64,000 bases of DNA from Pelobates cultripes. Its lineage: Eukaryota; Chordata; Amphibia; Anura; Pelobatidae. Location: the NCBI GenBank assembly GCA_933207985.1, contig OW240912.1, positions 198,003,042 through 198,067,041 of the forward strand. Direction: 5' to 3'. Positions 32,853 to 43,784 of the stretch are shown here, piece by piece. The notes under the pieces are model-generated. The model was given only the letters and a program-made list of their open reading frames with translations. It was not told the origin of the DNA and searched no databases. Each line of letters starts with the position of its first letter. The first letter of the stretch is position 1. A program made the translations under genes and the position numbers.

Positions 32853-33135
32853 TGTGTGTATGTGTTAGTGAATGTGAGTGAGTGTGTGTGTCAGTGAATG
32901 TGAGTGAGTGTGTGTGTTTCAGTGAGTGTGTGTGTGTGTGTTTCAGTGAATGTGAGTGAGTGTGTGTGTCTGTCAGAGAATGTGTGTGTGTGTGTGTGTC
33001 AGTCAGTGCGTCCGTCTGTCAGTCAGTGTGTATGTGTCAGTGAGTGTGTGTCCGAGTAAGTGTATGTCTGTCTATCAGTTTATCAAATCAGTGAGTGTGT
33101 GTATGTCGTTGTTTGTCAGTGTATATGAGGGTGTG
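32853..33135. repeat. GT-rich minisatellite, copy 2
   Basis: Matches 17678-17960 in unit order and length as far as I can see. Confidence 0.85.
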
Positions 33136-34510
33136 CTTCCGTCAGTCAAAGTGCGGCCTTGACAGGAAGGGGTGGGTAAAATTTAACTTGGGGGGGGGGG
33201 CGGGGAGGTGCCCGAGCACTATTATTGATCTTATGCTAATCAGTAGCTCTTTGCCATACCCGCTCCTTCACGGCTCTGACTTTCAATGTTGTCAGAGCGC
33301 AGGCTGAGAATCTCTGAGCCTGTGCTCTGACTCACTAACTGAGCGTCGGAACCATGAGGGAGAGGATATGATCTGACTGCACCTACTGCTGGTGCGCACC
33401 AGTGGACCACTAGCGAATCGTTTAAATTGAATATGCTGGTGTCCCCAACTTGTGAGCTGTGTTGGCCGCCGGGCGCCTCTGTTGTCATGGCACCCTGCGT
33501 GACTGCACGGTGTGCACACCCCAACGGCTGGCCCTGCTGATACACACTGATGTTACTACTTAGAAATCCCTCAATATTAATACAGACATCAGAGTAAACA
33601 CCAATAAACTGTGGAAACAGAGCTGATCCCCCCAAAGATTTGCTTAGAGGATTTGTTGTAAGATTAAATCATGCCTCCTCCTCTCTCTCTCCCATGTGCT
33701 GCTCTGTAGGCTGGGAGGAAGTGAAGAGTAATCACATTCTCCCAGCACAGCGCCACCTGTGGCTGCATGGGGAACAGCTGTTTAATGTAATGCTTGCAGG
33801 ACGTCCAGCTGCCGCAGAACCTCTTTGTTCCCGTCTCTGCAAATGGCTCTAGGCACTGCTTGCTGTGAGTGTGAGCCACTGTAAATTAGGGGCAGAGGGC
33901 ACTTGCACTGCGGTAAAGACAGGTCTGGGCAGGAGGAGAGTGCAGTGCAATCAGTGCACTCCCCTCCTGTGGGTCACCAGTAGACTAGTGCACCTGCCCA
34001 GGATCAGAGCCAGTGCAAGGATTTTTGCCGCCCTAAGCAAAAGAAAAATTTGCCGCCCACGATGTGACATCACAATGCCCCACCTATATAATCTGCCATA
34101 TGAACTAATGCCAATGCTGCACACAGTGTGTGTTTACATTAAAAAGCCTGCAGGGACCGGCTATAGACACCAGAACCACTCCATGAAGCTGAAGTGGTTC
34201 TGTGGACTATAGTGTACCTTTAATGTGAGGTAAATTATAGATTAGTGTCACTAATAATATACTAGATTGCCTACTTACAACCAGATGAGGATGATGATGG
34301 GCTGCAGTTTGGCTCCACTGGTCTGGTGTAGAACAGGATCTCTGAAGGCTGTTTGTAACTAATTCAAAGTTCTAGTAGAATGGGAAGCAGCTCCATTTTT
34401 TGGGGCCCCTTAAACAGCTCAAGGTCTGGGCCCCAGGGCCTGACGGTGAGTATGTCCATAAGGCCCACATAAAAGTCCACCTAAATGTTCCACCCATGAG
34501 TTCGCTCACA

Positions 34511-35006
34511 GGGAGTGGAGTGTGTAGGGGATGTGTTATGTGTTATTGTAGAGGATCTAATGTGTGTGCTTATGGTATGTAGTGTATAGGGATACCAGTT
34601 TGTGTAGGTGATGCAGTGTATTTGTTTGTAGTGGAAGCAGTGTGTGTTTGTGTATAAGCGATGTATTCTGTGAATCTGTGTTTGTATGCATAAGGGATGT
34701 AAGGTGTGTGTCTGTAAGTGTGTGTATGGAGTGTGTGTATAAAATGCATTGTGTTTCTGTGTATATGTAAGAGAAACAGTGTGTGTGTTTGCATGTGTGT
34801 GTGTGTGTTTGCATTTGTGTGTAAGGGTTTGCATTGTGTGTTTCTGTGTATGTGTGCAAAGGATGCATTGTCTTTGTGTGTAATGGATGCATTGTGTGTT
34901 TATCTGTGTGTAAGGGAAGCATGTTGTGTTTCTGTGTGTGTAGGGATGCATTGTGTGTTTCTGTGTATGTATAGGGATGCATTGTGTGTGTGCGCGCGTA
35001 GTGTGA
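34511..35006. repeat. GT-rich minisatellite, copy 2
   Basis: Matches 19345-19840 with isolated substitutions. Confidence 0.85.
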
Positions 35007-35045
35007 AAGAGCTCCCTGTCCTGCCCCCTGTCCTATAGAGCTCTC

Positions 35046-35731
35046 CCCTGCCCCTTAGTGGTCTCTCCTCTCCACCCCCCTCCCCTAGCAGTCACTTCTC
35101 ACACCCACCCAACCTCCCTGTGCTCTTCTCATCCCCCCCCACCTCCAGTTTTCTTTTCTCCCCCCCCAAACCTCCAGTGTTCTTTTTACCCCCTCCCTTC
35201 CTGTGGTCTCCTCACTCCCCCCCCCATTCTCCTCACCTCCCCCATGTGTTCTACTCACTCCCCCCACCCTCCCTGTGTTCTTCTCACCTCCCCTTCTGTG
35301 TTCTACTCATCTCCCCTTCTCCCCCCCTCCTCCCTGTGTTCTTCTGTTCCCCTTCCTCTCTGTGTGTGTTCTAGCTTCTTGCCCCGTGTTCTTCTGCCCC
35401 AGTTCTTCTTAATCCCACCAAGTTCTTCTTAATCCCCCACATTGTTCTTGCACTGTCCCCCCAAGCCCCCTGCTCTTCTTAATCTCCCCTGAATTAATGC
35501 TTAATCATCCACTGTTCTTCTTGTCCCCCACCCCTCCCTGTTCTTAATCACACCCCCTCCCTGTTCTTCTTAATCCCCCACCCTCACTGTTCTTGTAATT
35601 ACCCCCGTTCTTCTTTACCCCTCCCTGTTCTTCTTAATCACCCCCGTTCTTCTTAATCACCCCCCTGTTCTTCTTAATCTCCCACCCCTCCCTGTTCTTC
35701 TTAATCCCCCACCCTCACTGTTCTTCTTAGT
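35046..35731. repeat. Polypyrimidine tract, copy 2
   Basis: Counterpart of 19880-20566. Both ends align, but the interior (about 35340-35610) has different unit order and purine interruptions such as CTGAATTAATGCTTAATC. Confidence 0.9.
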
Positions 35732-35999
35732 TTACAGAGTAGTTCCAGTCATGCAACTTCATGAATGAAACTACTTGAAAGTGTTGAACTGTATATCCCC
35801 TTTGACAAGATAATGGAAACATTTGGAGAACCAGATTTTACTGTAAAATCAGGTATAATAATGCAGTAAAAATGAAAGGTTACCAACAGTATGGAGTGTC
35901 CCTTCAGTATCCTAGTCACAAAATGTGAAAGTAGAATGTAAAGAAAATTAGTATGTACAATAACTATAGTGAGATAGTACGGAAGAGGAACTGTCACTT

Positions 36000-36280
36000 G
36001 TTTCCACTATGTCAGCTATCTCTCTTCAAATGGCTTACCCTCATGTTCAAATCATTCCATAAGCTTGTTCCTCCCTACGTCTAATTCACTCACCTCCTGC
36101 TATACTCTAAATCTTTCTCTCCTCTTTGCTCCCTCAACTCCACCTCAGTTACCCAATACCTATACGCTCCTTTATAATTCCCTCTTAACCCCCTACCACT
36201 GAGAAAAGCTCCCTCTTCATATCCATACACCTCTTTTCTTACGAATTCTTACGAATTCTAAAGGTTCACCTTTTTACTGA
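36000..36280 (+). mobile_element. L2/CR1-like LINE fragment, copy 2
   Basis: Counterpart of 20835-21115. Confidence 0.5.
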
Positions 36281-36324
36281 AGCTTTCCCCGTCACCTCCT
36301 CAACTCTCAGGGTACCTTAAGTTA

Positions 36325-36822
36325 CTGTCCTGGCAGGAATCCAGCCTGTGGGTCTTCTCCCACATTATAGGAATAATCCCTCCATTCCCAAATCTCGGCT
36401 GTTCAGACGCCGTCCACGGTAGTTCCGACCACTTTTTATGACACGTGCATGTGCGCTGACGTCGATGACGTCACGGCCCGCTGAAACCTTCGAATTAGGA
36501 TGTTTTGGGGGCGTGGTCATCACTTAAAGAGCCAAACTATAAAAAGTACTCACTTGCAATTAATCATTGCCCTGTCGTGGTTCTAGCTTGTCTGTTCCTA
36601 TAGTGCTTAATCTGGTTTGGTTTATTGATATTTGACTTGGCTGTGATTTTGACTATTCTGTGTTCTCCTTCCCTTTGACTCGCTTGTTTATTTGCTTACC
36701 TATTTTCTGGCTATTCTTGACTATTCTCTGTTCTTTCCGACGTTAGTCCAGCCATTCTAAGGCCGGTATACGTTCTGCTATTTTTGCATTGTGCGTATTG
36801 GATCCCTGTGTCAATCCTGACA
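36325..36822 (+). repeat. Ty3/gypsy-like LTR, copy 2
   Basis: Counterpart of 21160-21656 with the same TG...CA ends, twin CRE-like motifs and TATA box. One base longer. Confidence 0.65.
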
Positions 36823-37876
36823 CTAACCCAATTCATTACTTGTACCTTGGCCACCACCCAGGCTTCTTCTGGTTCTCCAAATGCAACTCTTCCATCCAAA
36901 TTTGAAGTGATTCTGAGCATATGAGCCAACTGGGTCAATTCTGTTCTACAAAAAGCACTCTTCAACACCACCATCACTTCTCTGTAGGTCTCTGACCAAG
37001 GAGCCCTCCTTACATCTTATCAACCTCTGTCTATATTCTATACTTTACTTACTGAATACTCATTGTCTTCTATTTTATCAGCATTCAATGCATAGTGATT
37101 GTAAAGCGTTGCTTCTAGATTCTGCCTTCATCATTCTCGCTGTGTACGGCATACTGATTGTTAAGCAGATGTTTTAACTTTTTATTTTTGTTTAATTATT
37201 GGTAATTATTTGTAGACTGTGTAATATTGGGGGCGTTGTTCTATTGTTTAATATTTTATGTTTTTATTCAATAATGTTTGGTGAATATTATCACTCCTGT
37301 GTCTTACTTTGTGTTCATACTTTTGATGTAAAATTTGTTAAATTTGGGTGCATTATGTACTGGATCATATGCTGAATGATGTGTAGGTATATGGCTCTCT
37401 TTAAAAAAAGAATTAAAACAAATAATAATACGACTGTATGCCACCAATTGAGGATTGTCAAATGTTGTACATTTGAATTTAATCCCAAAACCTTGAAAGT
37501 CAAAAGTCATAATGTAGTTAAAAAGGATCAAAAGGAGACAATATCAAACAACAAATATTTTTTTATTTATTTATTTACTTTTAGGATTATGAATAGCAGT
37601 TCCTATAGAGCAGACTGCTATAAGAAGCATAGAATTTGGGGTGTACACACACTTGTAGGTTTCCTGCTCGCATAGGTTCAAAGATAAAAAATGTGGTGTC
37701 ACAAGGTAAGCATGAGGTATATTATATGGTAGTTTTTTACATAAAGTACTGAACAGAGCACAGAGATTTTGGGAAACAATGTAATTATTAATGTAACTCT
37801 TCCATCAAGACATCAATTTTACCAGACTTTAGGTTACTTACGACTTTGGATGTTCTCACGCTCTCGATGAGGATAT

Positions 37877-38153
37877 TCAGCTTCAGTTAAAAATCCCATA
37901 GGAAAGCGTCGATTCACTGCTTTCCTATAGGGAGGACCTAATGCGCTCGCCGTGCACGCCCATTAGCTCCTCACGTCAAATGACGTAGAAGGAGGCAGAG
38001 CACAGAGGGACATTGGCGCTGGAATTGGGTACATGATTAAAGGGTTTAAAACCATTTATTGGCCATGGGACCGCGAGGGAGGGGGGACCAGAGGGCACTA
38101 TAGTATAAGGAATACAGATTTATATTCCTAACATTATAGATTCCCTGTAAAGG
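37877..38153. mobile_element. MITE of the local TTAA group, copy 2
   Basis: Counterpart of 22726-23000. Confidence 0.5.
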
Positions 38154-38223
38154 ACACATACAGAAAGGGGGATAAAGAAAAAATATTGATACAAGCATTT
38201 ATATGTATATTTATATCTTTGCA

Positions 38224-38709
38224 CAGTTGTGCTCAAAAGTTTGCAAATGTATTTTTTTGAAGGATAATGATCATATGAATTCATTTATTATTACATAGTT
38301 GTTTGGCTCCTTTTTAAATCTTAATGATAACAGATATCACCCAAATGGTACTGATCAAAAGTTTACATACCCTTGAATGTTTGGCCCTGTTACAGACACA
38401 CACTGTTACACACACAGGTTAAAATAGCAATTAAAGGTTAATTTCCTACACCTGTGGCTTTTTATATCCTGTGGCTTTTTATATTGCAATTAGTGTCCGT
38501 GTATAAATGGACAATTAGTATGTTAGCTCTCATGTGGATGCACTGAGGAGGCCTGATACTGGGCCATGGAGATCGGAAAAGAACAGTCAAAAGACTTGCA
38601 TAACAAGGTAATGGAATTTTATAAAAATGGAAAAGGATATAAAAAGATATGCAAAGCCTTGAAAATGCCAGTCAGTACTGTTCAATCACTTATTAAGAAG
38701 TGAAAAATT
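38224..38709 (+). pseudogene. Tc1 transposon, left half, copy 2
   Basis: The terminus CAGTTGTGCTCAAAAGTTTG is at 38224. The transposase starts at the ATG at 38566 and gives the helix-turn-helix DNA-binding part before the L1 enters. The 13-bp target duplicate gaagtgaaaaatt is at 38697-38709. The transposase resumes at 41060. Confidence 0.9.
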
Positions 38710-41046
38710 TTGGGGGAAGGAGGGGGAAGCGGAGCCAGCAGAGCGGACGCCATCTCGCTGAGCTCCAGCAAGAACAGCACAAAAATCGCTATAAAAACGA
38801 GAAAATAAGCAACTACACGGCGGCACACAGTGACAACAAGCCTAGATACCCTGCTACAGAGCCCGATGCCCTTCTTCCACTCCCCACGGACGAAGGGACC
38901 GAAACGCAGGTCTGAGGCCTACCACGCGCCCTCCATCCCCAGACTTGAGTACCTCCTTGGCGGATCTCCAGAGGGAGACCCATTCTGGCAGATCAAACCA
39001 CCCGCAAATCACAAGCAGTGGGAACAACTGTGGGACGTCGATCCCAGAGATCTGCAGCAATGTCGAGAGACATCAGAACTTTCCTGCAGCAACAACCGCA
39101 ACACAAAATGGCGACCGCAAAAAACAAGGAGGTATCCCCTGCACCAAGCCCCGCAGAACCAGCAGCCCCACCACCACAGCTCACCACTGGGGCAGAGCTC
39201 ACAGTGACTGCAGCACCCTTGACAATCCAGGGAGGGCCCGAGCTGGCTACATTCAAACCTTCATGCTAGAAATCAGAAAGTGGCTGGAATCGGACAATGC
39301 TGTGATAAAGGAAGAGGTCCAGGCAGTAACTAACATGGTCCGTGCATCAGAGGAGGACATTCTGGACATACGCAAGGACATGTCCGCGATGCAAGACACC
39401 ATAAGGCAAGTCCAAACCTCCCAACAGGCACTCGGCACACAAATGACAGCGATGGAAGACCGCTACAGATGACAACATATCAAGATTCGCGGCATACCTG
39501 ATGATATCCCCTTAGAAGAACTACCACACTACCTAAGACGGCTGCTTGCAGGCAAGGAAGATAGCCCTTGGCGGGACATATCGCCTCCCAAAGTCCCCTA
39601 AGGCACCCCCGAACGTGACAAGGGATGTAGTGGTGCGCTGCTCCTCCTTTCAAGATAAGGGACATGTCATGACAGCAATCCGAGACAAAACCCCATACTC
39701 ATTTAAGAACTCTCAACTCACATTCTATGATGACCTCACTAGGTCCACACTCCAATGGTGCAGATCCATCAAAGCAGTTACAAACCAGCTGAAAGACTCT
39801 GGAGTGGCCTACAACTGGGGCTCTCCAAAGTGCCTCATAGTGAGGCACCAAGGAACAGTCCACCGGCTCTCCAACATCACTAAAGCTCCCGCCTTCTTGC
39901 AAGCTTTGGGACTGCCTACACTCCCCCCAGAGACTACACGCACGACCCCAACCTGGGACCCAAGCCATGTGGTCCCATTCGTCCCGCGAGGCCAAACGGA
40001 GGCTCGCCCGGATACCTAACTCCAGACAAACCAGAAAAGGCAGTTAATATCCTTACTGTTATAATATGTACAAGTTTAACAATGTTCAGCACGTACATTT
40101 TATTTCTCTATCTCAGTTATTATGTTTTTCTCTTGCCGCACCGTAGATTGCAACCTCTCTAAGGCAATAGCCCAAATGGGGGCAACTTACTTTATCCACT
40201 CAAAAGCACACAGCCTCAGCCCTCTTTGAGCATACCAAAAGCGGAGCCACATCACCCGACCCCACCCCCCACAAAGCGGGGGTAACCCGAGCAGCCATGA
40301 GCACAGGTGATAGACCTCATGTAAGGGTCACGATCCCATACCCAATCTCAACAAGGTGTCCACACCGCCTATAACTAACATCACCATGAGCCCATGCCAA
40401 CAATAGCCTAGCGATCGAGTCATATCCAGCTTCTCATGTTTTACTCCCGGCCCTTTGGGCTGGACACTCGAGCTTAAAATACCCAGCCTGACTCAGCAAA
40501 GGAATGCCCATGTAGACCTGTATACCTACAGTGGCCTACACCACAAGTAGACACACAGGGAACAAACAAAACGTGTATTTTACAGTTCCTATGGGAGACA
40601 TAAAAACCCTCCTTAAACCCGCACCACAAGGAAGATGACACATTCCCCGCACAAACACTTACTCTAGGTGACATTCAGTACTTAACTAACTAAAAGTGTA
40701 AACCCATCCAGAAGAAATAGCGTACTACACATTAATCGTGTAGTTAACATGCCAACATGCTTCAATTCACTTGAACTGCCCAACATACCTATCGAGCTTT
40801 CTCTATAACATACAAGTGAATTACAAATCAGCCTGTTTATTTTTTGGTTATAAAAAAATGTGTGTGACTAAAAATGTGCAGTCTCATCGACATTTTCCAT
40901 CTCACTGTTTATCTAGCATAAAAATGTGCAGTTATATCAAATGCCTAAACATTGTCTATTTCAAAGTGCTTGCATTAGCTGTTGTGGCATTGTGAGCTTG
41001 TTGTAATCTTTTGCACTACAAAAACAAAGAAAAAAAAAAAAAAAAT
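38710..41046 (+). mobile_element. L1-type element with ORF1 but no ORF2 (HAL1-like)
   Basis: The element has a G-rich L1 5' end at 38710, an ORF1 fossil at about 39060-40019, roughly 1 kb of non-coding 3' sequence, and an A-rich tail (about 41020-41045). It is flanked by the perfect 13-bp duplicate gaagtgaaaaatt (38697-38709 and 41047-41059). No endonuclease or reverse transcriptase motif is visible between 40020 and 41020. At 2.34 kb it is far shorter than a full L1. It is either an ORF1-only lineage like mammalian HAL1 or an internally deleted L1. Either way it moved with help from another L1. Confidence 0.8.
39060..40019 (+). pseudogene. L1-type ORF1 protein (RNA-binding chaperone), copy 2
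   Basis: Starts MSRDIRTFLQQQ at 39060, with a frameshift near 39250. Then comes the coiled coil (KEEVQAVTNMVRASEEDILD) and a TGA at 39470-39472 in place of an Arg codon. The RNA-recognition fold follows (HIKIRGIPDDIP), with a 20-bp deletion near 39550. The frame from 39546 continues with RLPKSPKAPPNVTRDVVVRC and the C-terminal domain (VTNQLKDSGVAYNWGSPKCL). The order coiled coil, RRM, CTD is that of L1 ORF1p. It is dead because of the three lesions. The last two are separate from the duplication: one is shared and one is private to this copy. Confidence 0.85.
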
Positions 41047-41059
41047 GAAGTGAAAAATT

Positions 41060-42522
41060 CTGGGATCTCTTGATACCAAGCCAAGGTCAGCTAGACCAAC
41101 GATTTCAGCCACAACTGCCAGAAGAATTGTTCGGGATACAAAGCAAAACCCACAGGTAACTTCAAGAGAAATACAGGCTTCTCTGGAAAAAGATGGTGCG
41201 GTTGTTTCCAGGAGCACAATACGACAATACTTGAACAAAAACGAGCTGTATTGTCGAGTTGCCAGAAAGAACCTTTTCTGCGCCAATGCTACAAAAAGGC
41301 CTGGTTACAATATGTCCGACAACATTTTGACACGCCTCACAGCTGTGCACACTGTAATTAGAGTAATGAGACCAAATAGAGCTTTATGGTCACTACCATA
41401 AGCGCTATGTTTGGAAAAGGGTCAACAAGGCCTATAGTGAAAAGAATACCATCACCACTGTGAAGCACTGATGTTTTGGGTAGGGTGAGCTCTAAAGGCA
41501 CAGGTAATCTTGTGAAAATTGATGGCAAGATGAATGCAGCATGTTATCAGAAAATACTGGCAAACAATTTGCATTCTTCTGCACGAAGGCTGCACATGGT
41601 ATGCTCTTGGACTTTCCAGCATGACAGTGACCCTTAGCACAAGACCAAGTTAAAGGACCACTATAGTGCCAGGAAAACATACTCGTTTTCCTGGCACTTT
41701 AGTGCCCTGAGGGTGCCCCCACCCTCAGGGACCCCCTCCCGCCGGGCTCTGGGGAGAGGAAGGGGATAAACTTACCTCTTTCTCCAGCACCGGGTGGGGA
41801 GCTCTCCTCCTCCTCTCCTCCCTCTTCTCCTCTTCAGCTGAATGCGCATGCGCGGCATGCTTTCCTATGGACGCTGGCGTCTTCTCACTGTGATTTTCAC
41901 CGTGAGAAGCACGCAAACGCCTCTAGCGGCTGTCAAGAGACAGAAACTGCTATGAAACTGCTATGTTTATAAAAAAAAGGGTTAACCCTAGCTGGACCTG
42001 GCACCCAGACCACTTCATTAAGCTGAAGTGGTCTGGGTGCCTATAGTGGTCCTTTAAACACTCCAGTGGTTACAGCAGAAAAAGGTAAGGGTTCTGGAGT
42101 GGCCATCACCGTCTCCTGACCTTAATATCATCAAGCCACTCTGGGGAGATCTCAAACGTGTGGTTCATAGAAGAGAACAAAAGACTTTGTATGACCTGGA
42201 TGTTTTTTGCCGAGACGAATGGGCAGTTATACCACCTGCAAGAGTTAGGCTCCTCATAGACAACTATTACAAAAGACTGCACAATGTCATTGATGCTAAA
42301 GGAGGCAGTACACAGTATTAAAAATTAAGGGTATGCAGACTTTTGAAAAGGGATCATTTCATTTGTATTTTTTTTTGCCATGTTTTGTTTTATGATTGTG
42401 CCATTCTGTTATAACCTTAAGAAATTTAAAAAAAATGTATTTTGCCTGCTCACACGTTTTCTTTAAAAATGGTACATATATTACCAATTCTCCAAGGGTA
42501 TGCAAAGCCATGAGCACTACTG
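41060..42522 (+). pseudogene. Tc1 transposon, right half with MITE inside
   Basis: After the L1 the frame continues with ARPTISATTARRIVRDTK and SREIQASLEKDGAVVSRSTI (second DNA-binding helix-turn-helix). Then come RYVWKRVNKAYSEKNTI and FQHDSDP (catalytic segment). A MITE interrupts at 41650-42057. The gene resumes with LEWPSPDLNIIKPLWGDLKR, where the third catalytic Glu of DD34E appears as Lys, and ends RLHNVIDAKGGSTQY. The terminus is GAGCACTACTG at 42522, followed by TA. Confidence 0.9.
41650..42057. mobile_element. Complete TTAA-type MITE inside Tc1
   Basis: The left end is TTAAAGGACCACTATAGTGC, the right end GCCTATAGTGGTCCTTTAA. It is flanked by TTAA and 408 bp long with the TTAA copies. 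It splits the Tc1 catalytic domain just after the QHDSDP motif, so it is younger than the Tc1. Confidence 0.9.
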
Positions 42523-42524
42523 TA

Positions 42525-42690
42525 TTTGTATGCGTACTAGTGAAATATTGTTGTTATAATGAATATTCTTAAGATATCCTTTTGTACCTATATGCTACAC
42601 TATCGATTATCAGATTTTATAATCTCTCTGTTGTAAGGCATATTATTGATGTTCAATAAAAATATAATAAATTGTAAAATATTAAAAAGA
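42525..42690 (+). mobile_element. LINE-like 3' end
   Basis: Ends TTCAATAAAAATATAATAAA, which resembles an L1 3' tail. No coding sequence precedes it. Confidence 0.35.
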
Positions 42691-42699
42691 TGGGAAGGA

Positions 42700-42930
42700 A
42701 AATGAAAATGTGTAAATGCCTATACAAAAAATATATACGTGTGTTTGAATGTGTGTCTATGAAAGTGTCTGTAGGTGAGTGTGAATATGTATATTATATA
42801 CTGTATGTATATCTCTGTGCATGTGTGTGCCTCTGTCCCAGTATGTTCTTGTACATGTATGTACGTCTTATGTATGTACTTATGAGTGTTTGCATCTCTC
42901 TATTTAAGACTGTTTATATGTGTCTGTATT
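42700..42930. repeat. TG-rich minisatellite
   Basis: Degenerate TGTGTGTATGTATGTCTCTG-like units. The 106-codon frame across it is a low-complexity artefact. Confidence 0.7.
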
Positions 42931-43198
42931 TTTTAATGTTTCTGGATGGATGCAACAAGAGTATGGCACAAACCTTTCAATATAGTAATTTCTTTATTGG
43001 TGCCCTCTAACAGGTAATCTGTATATAGGATCACTATTTTAGAAATTTTTGCTGGAGTTGTGTTCCTAGTCATCTGTCTGTACATCTGCCTGTAAATGAG
43101 TATGTCTGTTTGAAATTTATTTGTCTGCATGGGTGATTACAGTTTCTGTATTTAAGGAACAGGATCTGGAAAAAAAAACAGACATCATGGTCTGGAAA

Positions 43199-43710
43199 CT
43201 GTTGAATATTGAGAAGGGAGAGAAAAACAAGTAGCAAGAGAGGTGAGAACAGGCAACAGCTCAATAAGCCTGCCCTTTGGTGGGTCCCTGCTCAGATTTC
43301 ATGCTGGTTTTAGCTCATCTAGTGCCATTACAGAAAGAACATATCTGAAGCATATCAGACTGGTCCCACCCGTACGGGCTGTCCAGATCTAAAATGAGAG
43401 CAAGTTCCCTCTGCACGAGAGACACAGCAACCCCAGACGATCGTTTCAACATTGTAAGGTATCATCAGTGAGGTATAGCCAATATCCCTTTAGGCACCGT
43501 GAGCAAGGGATCCACGTCTGGATTGCCCTTTAAACTTAAGGAGAGAAAAACAAGTAGCAAGAGAGGTGAGAACGGACAACAGCTCAATTAGCCTGCCTTT
43601 CCGTGGGTCCCCTCTCAGATCTCAAGCTGGTTTTAGCCCTTTTTGTGCCATTACAAGAGAGAACTTGCTGGTATTTCGGATCTGGACTGCCTGTACGGGT
43701 GAGACCAGTC
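43199..43710 (-). repeat. Tandem terminal repeats of a Penelope-like element
   Basis: Two related segments lie in tandem on the minus strand: about 43705-43540 and 43376-43199. Both contain the inverse of GAGAGAAAAACAAGTAGCAA followed by GCAACAGCTCAAT-like sequence. Between them is the hammerhead-like motif. Tandem terminal repeats with a type I hammerhead are known for Penelope-like retroelements of animals. No reverse transcriptase or GIY-YIG protein is visible here, so the family call rests on the ribozyme and repeat layout. Confidence 0.5.
43430..43474 (-). ncRNA. Type I hammerhead ribozyme candidate
   Basis: On the minus strand, stem I ACCTCA (43474-43469) pairs with TGGGGT (43435-43430), six pairs counting one G-U. 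Then come the core CTGATGA (43468-43462), a stem II region of 14 bases with weak pairing (TAC/GTT), the core GAAAC, the four-base GATC stem III and GTC (43438-43436). The predicted cut is after that GTC. All catalytic core bases I can place are present. Only stem II departs from the ideal. Confidence 0.65.
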
Positions 43711-43784
43711 TGATATGTTTCCGAAATGTTCTCTCAGAACTGGTTGGCGCATCCTGTTCTCCAGCTTGCACCAAAAATCATTGA

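Larger units (their letters stand above)
28142..39610. repeat. Large near-identical block, copy 2
   Basis: About 11.47 kb matching 12919-24476 in the same orientation. Its first base follows directly after the hAT terminus at 28141. At the right it continues without a break into the rest of an L1 and a Tc1 that copy 1 lacks because of the gap. Small differences: a net 48-bp deletion near 29440, 20 bp lost near 39550, and a rearranged polypyrimidine tract. Confidence 0.95.
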
